Assembly (NCBI GenBank): GCA_039583875.1
Contig: CM077167.1
Span: forward strand, 154,087,010-154,151,009
Direction: 5' to 3'
Length of the DNA: 64,000 nt
Source of the DNA: Platanthera guangdongensis
Taxonomy: Eukaryota; Streptophyta; Magnoliopsida; Asparagales; Orchidaceae
In this document: positions 19,756 through 31,781 of the stretch, one piece after another
Numbering within the stretch: the first letter of the stretch is position 1
How the letters are laid out: every line of letters starts with the position of its first letter
Made by a program: the position numbers and the translations under genes
The notes under the pieces: generated by a model
Seen by the model: only the letters and a program-made list of their open reading frames with translations
Databases searched by the model: none
Told to the model about the DNA's origin: nothing

Positions 19756-21339
19756 TGTTGGATCCCTAGTTTGATTTAGGCTAGGTTCACTATCTAGGAT
19801 AAATGACTCAACATGTATAGCTAGGGTCATGTATGTGTTCTAGAGTTTAGGTTAAGTCCTTAGAAACAACCACACATGGACCAGCCAATAGAAGATTGCA
19901 GAAGACTTAGACTTAGAAGAAGATCAAGTTAAGGAAAGTGAGTTCGACGTTCGTTGAACTCAGCTCGACGAAAGTCATGCTCCGCTCGACGAACTCAGAG
20001 AAAATTCTCTGAGTTGAGCTCGATGATATTCGAGCTCAGTTCGACGAATTCTGGGTGATCAACTTCAACACAATAAGTCCAGAATCCTTTCTCTGAACTC
20101 AGGTCAACAAAGTTTCATTATCCGCTCGACGAACTTAGAGCACAGAAATGGGAAGTTCTTCACAGAAAGCAGTTAGCTGATCTCAGGTCGACGAACTTAG
20201 TTCTCAGGTCGACGAACAAGGATTCCAAGGTCGACAAACAAGATTTCTAAGGTCGAAGAACTCTGTACTCAGTTCGACGAAATCTGTTCTCTGCTCGACG
20301 ATTGCTGTGCAGTTCCAGACTTGAAATTTTCCCTTCTTCTTGTCCTTATTCTATTGCAGTAATTCCTGAATAATCAATGCTTATATTCTCTGGAAATATC
20401 CGTTAGTGGTTGCATTGATTATGGTATTCATCAGGATTATTACATGCCGTTTTTTAATAGGACAGGTGGGGAAATCCATTAATGCAATATTCTCTCCAGC
20501 CGGATTTTCATTCTCCAGGCAGTCAGCATTCAATGCAGACAATTCAAATTCAAATGAGAAATTAGACAGAGATATAGAAAAAAGATTCTTCTCTTTTAGT
20601 CGAAAATACACAACAGACAACAAGGATAGCAGTGCACAAAGAAAGACATGCACCAGAAATTATTCAAGAAAAGGCTCTGTCTGTATTCATCAGGGGTTCT
20701 TCCTCCAGCAAGCTAAAAAGAGACAATCAACTTCTATCTGTCTACAGCTTTCTGGAGATCTTTTCAAGAAGACCTACTCACCCTGCAAAACTTCCACTCT
20801 TTCTGAACAAATCTTCATCTCAGGGGGAGCTTTGACAACATCAAGATCCACTAGTCTTCTCTGTTGTTTTGAGACAGAGAAGACACCATAACTCTCTCAC
20901 CCCCTCTCTATACAAAGGGTTCTTTAACTCCCTTCAAAAGTTATTCCTTGGTTGCAAGTCTCCTGATCAAAAGACTTGAGTTAGTTTTTGAGCACCTGAT
21001 CAAAAGCTCATTGGTGGCAGTCACCTGATCAAAACCCTGTAGTGGAATCCTACCAGGGTGGTAGAAGAGTGGATGTACCCAGGTTGGGAAACCATTATAA
21101 AAATTCTTGTGTTGTCTGGTTGCCCTTTTCTTTTTATTCTTGATGTGCCTGTGATAGATTAGGTTATATGTGCTGTGTTAGAATAACTTAACTTAGGATA
21201 ACATTTAGCTTACTGGTAATCTGATATCTCTCAAGTCATTTCTCTGATATCACTTCTTAAACAGTCAAAAGATTTTTTATTACTCTATTCACCCCCCCCC
21301 CCCCCCTCTAGAGTAAATTAGGTCTAACCCTCACTTTCT
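19756..21339 (+). repeat. Solo Sirevirus C-type LTR
   Basis: 1584 bp from TGTTGGATCCCTAG to CCTCACTTTCT, with no internal region or partner LTR. It is related to 11981-13660 in opposite orientation. Flanks CCCGG (19751-19755) and CCCGA (21340-21344) match at four of five positions, a likely target duplication. U3 has a CTCGACGAA(C/T)TCAG cluster at about 19940-20305. Two hairpins sharing the loop CCTGATCAAAA are at 20955-21015. The short ORFs in it have no recognisable product. Confidence 0.85.
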
Positions 21340-22007
21340 CCCGACGATGTCCAATGTTATCCAAAAACCATGGTATCTTCTACGTATTTTCCTGGAGCAC
21401 ATCCCCAATACTTCCTGCTACTGAATTCATTGGGACAACCCCTCGGACTCCATAAACTACCCATTTATACTCGAAGTCTTCTCCGACAAGCAAATTAAAA
21501 CATCACCAATCCAGACCAACCTGTCCGGATGGGCTTCACACAGCATGCCTATTCCGTATTGTGATTTTCGGATTCTATATGCAAAATCTACCCATGGATA
21601 TCACGTATCATCTCATTGGAATTCCCTCCTCCTTCCACCTTTTGGTGAGGGATTCCATGCATATGCAAAAGTAGAACTTCACTTATCCAAGAAGGATGAA
21701 CATTACCCTCGTAGAATGTTTTGGAGCCATGATCAAGTCTTTTATCTAGATGGAAAGCATCACCTCACTTTCCTCTTCATGGATCTTGCTTCAGCTCTTC
21801 ATTCCGACCACGGAATCTCCTTCTACAAGCTTGCAAAGCTTCAATGTTCAGTCCTTGTTCTTCCTTTCTTCCAAGAAGATGAAAAGGGAGGAGAGAGTGA
21901 GAGAAGAAAAATGAGTCTTCTATTTACCTCTTCTCTGCTTATGTGACTTCCGGAATAATCCCAGCCACAAGATCCTCTCTTCAAAAGGGATGAAGAGCCA
22001 CGATTTC

Positions 22008-23536
22008 TGTTGAATTTTCTCAAAGTGGTCAATGAGATAGTCTAACGCCAAATTAATATTCTCAGAGCTATCAAGATAACATCTTGATCAAGCGGAAAGC
22101 AGGCTCAAACACCAAATGCAAGTAGAAGGAACAAGCGGATCATATATTTATTTACTTCTTTACAAGGCGAGGTATACATGGCGAGACATGATTTCACTAG
22201 TACAAGGAAAAACAGAAAGAATCAAATCAATCCGAGCAGACAGAACTGGAGACCTCCGAGACCGCCCAGTCTGCCAAAGTCGTCAAGCCCGCCCAATCTG
22301 CTGCTGCTAGAAGACGAATAGAACACGGAGTCCGCCGAGACCGTGAGGTCGCACGGACACGCCGTTATTCGCTGACTGCTGCCAAACTGAAGAATAGAAC
22401 GCCTACCCGCCCGAGTCCGGCGGACAGGTTATTGAACTTGGAAAAACTGAAGCAGAGAAAACTGACAAGTCGCAGAAGCGACCTGCTGAGACCGCCGATT
22501 GTAACCGCAAACTTCACTGATCCTGACCGAAGTGAAAGCCAAACTACTGGCTCCATAGTGCTAGCCGTGCAACCTGTAAACATCAATCAATTATCTCTTC
22601 TCAACTCGCGCGGACAGGAAAACCCAAACCGCAACAATTAACCAAGACTCAACTTACTGTTCACTCAGTTACTGTAGACGTGCCGGGGGGGTCTATTTAT
22701 AGGCAGGGTGGGGAGTGTGGTCACCGCCCTAGTGAATAGAGTCACCACCCCAGTTCGCGGCTAACACAATCCAGCCCGCCAAGTCCTCAAGGACTTGGCC
22801 AGACTTCAAACAACTCACCAGGCGCCAGGTCAAAAACAGACATCCACCATGCGGACACTATGCCAGTCCGCATTGCACGCAAGCACAGCGCCAGTCCGCC
22901 ACTCAACATAGCATGCAGACACGGCCACAACCCATGCTGCATCAGTCCGCACACTATATGCGAACAAAGCGCGGTCCGCACAGCTCGACAACAACTCCAT
23001 AGTCTGCCACGAGTCCACGACCGACAGGCAGTCCGCCCGGTCAACAGAGGACTCTGCGGACACTGCGAACACCATGGACTTGTCACAGAAAATGACCAAG
23101 TCCAGCAGCTCATCAAGCAACTGGCACGAGCATGACAGACACAAAAGACCTAGACTGCCAATCATCAGGACAGTCCTCCACAAAGAATGTGGCCAACACC
23201 CACTGCATCACCGGAGATCTCGGCAAGGACCAAAGACGATCTCCAAAATCAGTCCGCTAAGGCGGACTTAACCAAGTCCGCTACAACTCCCGTAGATAAA
23301 CACCAATCCACCCGGTTACCACAAGAACTGGCTTAACTGCAGAACCATAGGTCGAGCAGAGAACCTCCACCAGACCGCCAAAGACAGGCCGCACAGGCCG
23401 CTCCATAAGAACAACCTAGCTGTCGTACAACAGGTGATACCCAGGCCGCAACATCAGTCCGCCCAGGCCGCGGACTCAAACCGCTCAGACCGCCCGCCCT
23501 GCTCCATCACCCACTTTCACTTCATAAATTTCAACA
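22008..23536 (-). repeat. 3' LTR of the Tork copia
   Basis: 1529 bp, minus-strand start TGTTGAAATT at 23536. Rich in short GACCGCC and AGTCCGC repeats. It differs from the 5' LTR by scattered substitutions and small indels, so the insertion is not recent. The short ORFs inside are not genes. Confidence 0.9.
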
Positions 23537-23559
23537 CTCCCCCTTGAAGTGAGAAGTGG

Positions 23560-26500
23560 TGATCAAGCCCAGAAAACCTCGTAACCATTGAAAAGGGCCC
23601 TTCAACAGTGGCTTCGTGAATATGTCAGCAAGATTGTCCTCACTCCGAACATGCCCGACCATAAGAGATCCCTCCAACACCTTCTCCCTTATGAAGTGAT
23701 GCTCGATCTAAATATGCTTGGTTCTTGCGTGATAAACTGGATTGTTCACCAGTTTGAGAGCACTCTTATTGTCACCTCGGAGCAAAGTATGACCTTGCAC
23801 TTCCTCATGAACATCCTCTACAAGCCTCCTCAACCAGATGGATTCTCGAGAAGCCAAGGCCGAAGCCTTGTATTCTGCTTCCGTAATAGACACGGACACT
23901 GAGACCTGCTTCTTGCTACACCACGAGATGCAAGCTGATCCAAAAGTGAAAACATAACACGAAGTTGATCTTCAATCATCCGAGTCACCACCATAATCAG
24001 TATCCATGTATCCAAGCAAAGAAAAGCCCACGTCCATTCTATAGAGGAGTCCCATATCAGAAGTGGCCTTGACATATTTCAAGATATTTTTGCCGCTACT
24101 AGATGAGACTTCCTTGGCTCAGCCATAAACCGACTTACTCGGCCAACAACGTAAATAATGTTTGGCCTTGTAATCATTAGGTAGATCAAGCTCCCCACTA
24201 GAGCTCTGAACACCAAGGTATCGGCAAGAATCCTTCCTTCATCTCGTCGAAGCTTCAGCCCCAGATCCAGAGGAGAAGAGCAACTCTTCCCTTCCTTCAT
24301 GTTGAATCGATTTACAATGCAATACTCATATCCTTTCTAGTAGATGAGTATCCTGCTCTCCTTCCTCTCCACTTCGAGACCAAGAAAGTGATGAAGCTCT
24401 CCCAAGTCTTTCATCTCAAAACGAATAGCTAGCTTAGCCCTGAGCCTAGCTACCTCCTCCTCTGAATTCTCTGTGATGATCATATCATCAACCTACAGCA
24501 GGACCAAGACATGAAGCACCCCCTTCTTCTTAATGAACAAGCTGGAATCCGAGTTGGAACAAAGATAACAATAAAATTGGAGGTACTCTGCTATCTTCCC
24601 ATACCATGCTCTTGGAGCCTGCTTCAACCCATAGAGAGCCTTCCTGAGCTTGCAGACATAGTCCGGATAAACTTCAGAGACAAATCCAAGTGGCTGATCC
24701 ATGAAGATGTCCTTATCACATAAAGAAAAGTGTTCTTCACATCAAGCTGCCACATCCTCCGTCCTTGGCAAGCAGCCAAAGTGATGACCACCTGAACCGA
24801 AGTCATCTTTGCAACTGGACTAAATGTCTCCTCATAGTCCTCTCCATACTGTTGTGAGAATCCTCAAGCAACAAGGCGAGCCTTGTGTCTATCAATGCTC
24901 CCATCAGCCTTCTTCTTCACCTTGTACACCCACTTGCAAGTCACTGGAGTAATGACATCAACCTTGGGCACAAGGTACCTGGTTTCATTCTTCTTGAGGG
25001 CAGAAATCTCCTTTTTTATATCATCTTCCCACTCCTTGACTCTAGTGGCCTCATTGAAGTTTGCAGGCTCTCGCTCATCCAGAGGACCTGCAAAGAAGCA
25101 GGAGACAAAACTCATTACATTCCCATCACAGTATTGAGCTGGTGGCTTGACAATCCTCTTTGATCTCCGAAGGGTCCGCTCCTTGCTCACCACCTACGTT
25201 GCTTCTTCAGGCTCAACTCCATTCCCGGGAACACTTTGAGCAATGCTCCCCCTGCTTCCTGAGTCAGAAGCCTCTGCCCTAGAGCTTGAAGCAATAGGAG
25301 CTGCTGGTAATACAACAAGCTCCTCTTCCGGAACCTCAGCAACCACCTTCTGCTCTTCATCAACTTTTCTCTCTGATAGCTCAACCGAGCCTCCTCCATA
25401 CGATGTCAGTTCATCAAAGACCACGTCTCTTGATACAACAAACTTATTCATCGTAGGGTCCATGCATTTCCATCCCTTCTTCCGCTCATCATATCCTGCA
25501 AAGATAAGATTCCTTGCCTTTGCATCAAGCTTTGTCCTTGAAGCATCTGGGACATGCACATAACAAGTTGATCCAAACACCTGAAGGTGTTCCATGCTTG
25601 GCTTCTCCTTCAGCAATATCTCAAAAGGAGACTTCATGTTGATTGGACTAAGCGTCATCCGATTGATGACATAAGAAGCACAAGACATCCCCTCTGCCCA
25701 GAAGGACCTAGGAATGTCTTTTGCATGAAGCCAACACTTGTAGGTTTCCGTCAGATGACAGATCTTCCGCTCCGCTACTCCATTTTATTGTGGAGTGTGA
25801 GCATAAGTAAGCTCTCGTTGGATCCCGTGCTTCCTATAGAAGTTAGAAAACTCGGAGGACACAAACTCACCACCGTTGTCTGATCTAAACTTCTTGATCT
25901 GCAAGTTAAGCTGGCCCTCCACTAGCTCCTTGAACTCGACAAACAACTGGAAAGCTTCTGACTTCTCCTTCAAGAAATATACCCAAGTGTATCTTGAGTA
26001 GTCATCAACCAGAATGAGCATGTATCTGCTCCCACCAAGGCTAGCAGTGACGGTTGGTCCCATCAAGTCACCATGGATACACTTCAATGGTCTCTTCTCC
26101 TCGTTTGTGACTTATCAAACGGAAGGCGATGAGCCTTATCGTACTGACATCCCGCGCAAACGTGACCATTGCCAAAGTAAGATAGCTTAGGCAAGCCTCT
26201 CATAAGGCTCTTGTTTACCATAGCTTTCATCTTATCCATTCCTACATGCCCCAGCCTCTCATGCCATATATCAGCGCTATCATTAGCCCTCATCCAATCA
26301 ACGTAAGAGTTTGTTGCAAGAACAAACAAGTTCTTAACTCTCCTATCAATGTGAGCAACATCAACCTTTACCGCTTATATGTTGCGAAGGAACTTCACTT
26401 CTGTTGACCCAAACAGAACATGATAACCTGTGTCTACCACATTGGTCACAGAGAAGAGGTTCTTCTTCATGTCTGGTACATGATACACACTCCTTAACGT

Positions 26501-27642
26501 GAGTGGCCCCTTATCACTACTCAAGGACACAACCCCCTCCTTCTCTACTACATAAACAGTATTATCAGCAGTAATGATAGCTTCGTTACCTGAGTAAGTT
26601 TGCAGCGAGGAGAACTTTGACTTGTCTCTGGTGAGGTGATGGCCACAGCCGGAGTCCATGATCCACTCGTCCTTGAAGTCGATAGCGGATAAGGCACGGA
26701 CACACGTGCCTGTCATGAATGCTCTACCCCATCCAGCTTCCTCAGTATTAGAGCAAGCTACCTCCTTGCCTGCAGCATGCCCAGGTTGCAGTTTGACCTT
26801 GCAGTCACGCTTGAAGTGTCCCTGCAGATGACACATGTAGCACTTCAAGTTCTTTTTCCTATCCTTTTTAGGAGCAGCGCTCCTCTCTGTCTGATAAGAG
26901 GTTGAAGGCTCATTTTTAGCAGCGGTGTTCTTCTTCTTCCCTTCCCTTCTCTTCTTCTTCTTGCCTGTGAACAGCGCTTCACTACCCTCTTCAGAGATAG
27001 TGATTTCAGCCATCTGTCTGGCCAAACTTTCCTGCGAAGCAAGCAGGTTCTCAAGCCCAGCAGAGATGGCTGAGTGGCCCAGCCTTGAATAGAGGTTACA
27101 AACGCAACATACTCCTTCTGCAAGCTGCGGATAATGTGCCTTTTCAACTTAGCCTCAGATATGGGCTCATCAGGATCAAGTGTTGATATCTCAACACACA
27201 GACTCTTCATTTTCAGAAAGAACTTAGAGATGGTCAGATCTCCTTGAGTCATCCTAGCCAACTCATTCTCCAGGAACTGTAGCCTCGCCACATTCTTCCT
27301 GTTGAACAACCCATCAATAGTTGTTCAAATATCAATAGCCAACTCACATCCAATGATGTGATCAAATAGCTCCAGTGAAATAGCCCTGTTGAGGGTAAAC
27401 TCAGCCTTTATATTAGTTTTCCTCCAGACTCTCACCTGCTCAGCAGTCCCAAACGCAGCTGTAACTTCCTGTCTATCGTCAGCACCGACGACCTCCCATA
27501 GCTCCTCGCCTAGAAGAAAACTCTTCATGCATGACTTCCACTTTTTAAAGTTTGTCGTGGTTAAGAGTTCAATACCCAGACCTTTTGCATAGCTCCCTTC
27601 CATTGCAGCAACCTTAGTTAAGCTTTCAGAAGCACAGAGCAC
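23560..27642 (-). pseudogene. gag-pol: Tork copia gag-pol, decayed
   Basis: From MEGSYAKGLGIELLTTTNFK, gag continues to a CCHC knuckle CYMCHLQGHFKRDC (about 26840). Protease has WIMDSGCGHHLT (about 26660). Integrase has an H-C zinc region (HERLGHVGMDKMK; CAGCQYDKAHRLP) and the core GDLMGP...KFRSDNGGEF, with catalytic D, D and E expected. RT includes CKLRKALYGLKQAPRAWYGK and VDDMIIT (about 24490). RNase H reads ITEAEYKASALASRESIWLR near the left end. Frames break at about 27325, 26845, 26375, 26084, 25785, 25194 and 24493, among others, and several in-frame stops are present, so no full polyprotein could be made. Confidence 0.9.
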
Positions 27643-27675
27643 AACACAAGTTGATCACAGCTCAAGCAACTGAAC

Positions 27676-27690
27676 CTTGCTCTGATACCA
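27676..27690 (-). other. Primer binding site of the Tork copia
   Basis: TGGTATCAGAGCAAG on the minus strand directly adjoins the LTR end TTCAACA, complementary to initiator Met-tRNA. Confidence 0.88.
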
Positions 27691-29246
27691 TGTTGAATTT
27701 TCTCAAAGCGGTCAACGAGATAGTCTAACACAAAATTAATATTCTCAGAGCTATCAAGATCACACCTTGATCAAGCGGAAACCAGGAAAGCAAGCTCAAA
27801 CACCAAATGCAAGTAGAAGGAACAAGCTGATCATATATTTATTTAGTTCTTTACAAGGCGAGGTATACATGACGAGACATGATTTCGCCAGTACAAGGAA
27901 AAACAGAAAGAATCAAATCAATCGGAGAGGACAGAACTAGAGACTGCCGAGACCTCCCAGTCCGCCAAAGTCGTCGAGCCCGCCCGAACTGCTGCTTCTA
28001 GAAGATGAATAGAACATGGAGTCCGCCGAGACCGCGAGGTCGCGCTAACACGCCATTATTCACTGACTATCGCCGAACTGAAGAACTGACCGCCTACTCG
28101 CCTGAGTCCGACGGACAGGTTATTGAACTTGGAAAAACTGAAGCAGAGAAAACTGACAAGCCGTAGCAGCGACCTGCTGAGACAGCCGATTGTAACCGCA
28201 AACTTCATTGATCCCGTCCGAAGTCAAAGCCAAACTCCTAGCTCTACAGTGCTAGCCGCGCAACCTACAAACAACAATCAGTTATCTCTTCTCAACCCGC
28301 GCGGACAGGAAAACCCAGAACGCAACAATTAACTAAGACTCAACATGTTGTTCACTCAGTTACTGTAGATGTGTCGGGGGGGTCTATTTATAGGCAGGGC
28401 GAGGAGTGTGGTCACCTCCCTAGTGAATAGAGTCACCACCCCAGTTCGCGGCTAACTCAATCCAGTCTACCGAGTCCGCAAGGACTTGGCCAGACTTCAA
28501 ATAACTCACCAGGCGCCCGGTAAAAAATAGACCGCCACCATGCGAACACTACGCCAGTTCGCACTACACGCAAGCACATCACCAGTCCGCCACTCAACAC
28601 AGCACACAGACACAGCCACAACCCATGCTGCATCAGTCTACACAATATACGAGGACAAAGCGGCAGTCCGCACAACTCGACAACAACTCCATAGTCTGCC
28701 ACGAGTCCACGACCGACAGGCAGTCCGCCCGGTCAACAGCGGACTCTGCGGACACTGTGAACACCATGGACTTGTCACAGAAAATGACCAAGTCCAGCAG
28801 CTCATCATGCAACTGGCACGACCATGGCGGACAGAAAAGACCCAGACCGCCAATCATCAGGACATTCCGCCACAAAAAATGTGGCCAACACCCACTGCAT
28901 CACCGGAGAGCTCGGCAAGGACCAAAGATGATCTCTAAAATCAGTCCGCTAAGGCAGACACTGCGGACTCAACCAAGTTCGCTACAACTCCCGCGGATAA
29001 CCACCAATCCGCCCAGTTACAACAAGAACCGGCTTAACTGCAGAACCACAGGTCGAGAAGAGCACCGCCACCAGACCGCCAAAGACTGGCCGCACAGGCC
29101 GCTCCACAAGAACTGCCAAGCCGCCGTCCAACATGCGACACCCAGGTCGCAATATCAGTCCGCCCAGGCCGCGGACTCAGACCACTCAGACCGCTCAAAT
29201 TGCCCGGCCTGCTCCATCACCCACTTTCACTTCATAAATTTCAACA
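27691..29246 (-). repeat. 5' LTR of the Tork copia
   Basis: 1556 bp. It shares the whole layout of 22008-23536, including the region around 28750-28860 that matches 23050-23160. CCGCC and GTCCGC microrepeats are frequent. The GGGGTCTATTTATAGGCAGG segment (about 28377, paired with 22686) reads CCTATAAATAGACC on the minus strand, a good TATA box. Confidence 0.9.
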
Positions 29247-29562
29247 ATTTCAGTTGACAAGTCAAACTCATCGCTATCGCTGGGCGATATCCGCTATCGC
29301 CTGAACGATATTGTCGGTAGCCGCTTTGACCCCAGTCAACACCGCTCTTTGGCTGCTTTCCTGCCATCTAACACATGTCCCGTTATCGCCGAGTGATATC
29401 CACTATCGTCACGCGATAGTCTACTCAATGATTCAGCGAGTGCGTTGAGTGCGTCGGGTGCATTGAGAGTGTTGAGTTCGTCAAGTGGTATCACCAGTGA
29501 TAGTCACTATCGCCTGACGATAGCTACCTTTAGTTCTGTTTTCTAATTTTTGGGGTGTTACT

Positions 29563-30307
29563 TCACGATCTCCAGGTCTGCCAAAATCAAATTTCATTTC
29601 CTCCAACCGTTCAATCAAGCGAGGCTCAAAGTCGAGGGAATGCGCATCGACCATGGTGGAGCACTACCCTTTGACACCTGCAAAAAGATGGGTGTTAGCC
29701 CAAAAACAAACAACCGGGAAAAATCCATGTAGAACCGCACTCTCAAATAGAGCATCTCGTACACACCCGCAAGACCCCGGGAAGAAACGTCACCGCAAGC
29801 GCCTCGGCGTCTGTCGGTGGGGCCGCCCGCACGCACCTGTGTAGACAATTGCACGCTCGAACGTGCCTGCATGCATGCACCTTGTCCACATGAACTCTAA
29901 GAAAGGACTCCAAGAACTCTGTGGTAGTGTATGAAAAAGTGCAAAGACCTTGTCCAATTTATAAACCTCACTGAAGGGCTTATCATGGAAGGCTTTGTGA
30001 ATACCAGAATATCTCATTTCAAATTCTCCTATCTCAAAAGGGGCAGCAGAGTAAATGGATATCCAGATCAATATCTCGTAGAAATGACAGAGAATATTTT
30101 CCACAATATGGCAAGAAATATCCAACTATTTTTTCATCCTAACTTTCGGCAAATGATTATTAACCACCAAAGTTGATGATCTCAAGCTAGGTTCTATGAC
30201 ATCCCAAGCTAATGTCAAAAAATTCTACGCACATCACTTCGCGGATCACGATTCACGAAAATTTGGTGGCATTTGATGGGGTTCCACATAAGTATTTCCG
30301 AGTTAGA
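29563..30307. other. Spacer between D' and chromovirus G, nothing recognised
   Basis: Mixed-composition sequence with no ORF that matches a family I know. Short ORFs at 29653-29844 and 29931-30176 have no recognisable motif. It is probably older, decayed repeat DNA. Confidence 0.4.
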
Positions 30308-30964
30308 TGTAACGCCCCTGAATTTTCTATAATTAAATTAATCGCTTAAATTCCATAACAGTGACGAAAGGGTGTTACGTTACTTCAAGAGTTGTGGTGC
30401 GTCGGCCCTTTCTTTCAAAGTATCTGCCTATGTGTGTATAAATAATAATGTAATAATAAATTTTATTTACTATTTAAAATCTTCCTCCGTAAGTAATTCA
30501 ACTCATAAAAATTAGGTTTTTCGAGACTTTTCTTTCTTTTCGCCGAACCAGATAGCGTGGGAGAGGGTAGAGAAGTCGTTCATTTTGAAAGGTTTCCGTC
30601 GGCCGCCGTCAGGGCACGGGCGCAGGAGATCGCCATCAAAGTAGAGATTTGGACTGCTCTCTCCGAGATATTTGTGTGTGCAGTGAGTTCTTTTGTTTTC
30701 GTGGAGTTTTGGTGTTGGAGGAGTAGCCCTAACCTTCGTTTTCTCCCCAAATATTTCAGAATTTACTTGTCGGGGGTTGCTCTTAGCTGATCCGTGGCGT
30801 GGTGTGCTAGAGATTTGAGGCAAGTGACGGTCTATCCCTCTTGTTTGTTTCTATAGTTCTTTTCCTTTTTTTTTTCTTTCTTGTAAAGATCCAAGGGGAA
30901 TGTGTTTTGTTTCCACAATGTTCGAAGTTTTGATTTGAAGATTATGTAAATTCTTTTATATGCC

Positions 30965-31365
30965 AATTCGTCGAGTGATCTCGTGAAGTTAAGCCGAATT
31001 CGTCAAGTGCTCTCATGAGGTCGAGCCAAATTCGTCGAGTGTCTAAGTAGAATTCGTCGAGTGTCCAAGTAGAATTTGTCGAGAGGTTAAGTGGAATTCG
31101 TTGAGAAGTCAAATGAATTTGTCGAGTGATCTCGTGAAGTCAAGCCGAATTCATCGAGTGTGCTAGTGAGGTCGAGCCGAATTTGTCGAGTGTCTATGTA
31201 GAATTCGTCGAATGTATAAGTAGAATTTGTCGAGAGGTTAAGTAGAATTCGTCGAGAGGTCAAGTGGAATTCGTCGAGTGATATCGTGAAGTTTAGCCGA
31301 ATTCGTCGAGTGATATCGTGAAGTCTAGTGGAATTCGTCGAGTGCTTAAATAAATTCGTCAAATG
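30965..31365 (+). repeat. TTCGTCGAGTG cluster in the 5' LTR of G
   Basis: About 16-18 copies of (A/G)AATTCGTCGAG(T/A)G at about 20-30 bp spacing, separated by related words such as TCTCGTGAAGT and TAAGTAGAATT. Its counterpart in the 3' LTR is at 40675-41050. Unlike the Sirevirus clusters, it lies about 530 bp downstream of the TATA box. Confidence 0.82.
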
Positions 31366-31716
31366 AAGTTGTTTGTACTTAAAAACTTTTGGATCTTTCT
31401 CCCTTGCGTCTTTGTGACAATCTGATGCTAAATCTTGGGCATTTTTGGTTTAGTATTGTATTTATATTATTATTTAGGACTTTTGGTTGATAGTGGATAA
31501 AGGACCACCACCTTAGTCCCTATTGTGAATCATTACGCCCGGTGAAATTATTATTTTGTCTTTTGGTGGGCAGTGGATAAAGGACCACCACCTTAGTGCA
31601 TATTTCTTTGGATGTGTTGGTCTGATGGTTTGTGTTGGAAAGATAGCCACCGCCCTAGTACCATTTTACATTTGACGTTGATGATTCACTTTTCAAGTTA
31701 ATGAATGCTACTACTA

Positions 31717-31721
<5 letters not shown>

Positions 31722-31779
<58 letters not shown>
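31722..31779. repeat. (TA)n microsatellite
   Basis: Nearly pure TA run of almost 60 bp. The same spot in the 3' LTR reads only ACTATATACTTTGG (about 41407), so the run expanded after insertion. Confidence 0.95.

Positions 31780-31781
<2 letters not shown>

Larger units (their letters stand above)
22008..29246 (-). mobile_element. Complete Tork-type Ty1/copia retrotransposon
   Basis: Both ends carry TG...CA LTRs (22008-23536 and 27691-29246) and the element is flanked by a perfect 5-bp duplication ATTTC (22003-22007 and 29247-29251). Primer site TGGTATCAGAGCAAG (minus, 27690-27676) and polypurine tract AAGGGGGAG next to the left LTR fix the minus orientation. Domain order is gag, protease, integrase, RT, RNase H, as in Ty1/copia. 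It sits inside the D' LTR. The reading frame is broken, so it is structurally complete but not autonomous. Confidence 0.92.
18604..29562 (-). repeat. 5' LTR of chromovirus D', split by two insertions
   Basis: Left end TGAAACACCTCC (LTR end on minus) and right end GGGGTGTTAC(T) (LTR start TGTAACACCCC on minus). Removing the solo LTR at 19756-21339 and the copia at 22008-29246 leaves about 2126 bp, close to the roughly 1970 bp of LTR D at 55364-60606. The two align in pieces: the CATCGGCTCGCAGGCCGGCC stretch (18870 and 55663), the TTCCCTGCA region, and TCTTCTCCG(A/G)CAAG...CCAGACCAAC (21478 and 56390). The right part (29275-29520) holds GCGATA/CTATCGC palindromic repeats. Confidence 0.82.

Noticed and set aside
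20406..20891. 161-codon ORF in the solo C-type LTR
   Set aside because: Noncoding LTR sequence; no homology signal and a matching minus-strand ORF.
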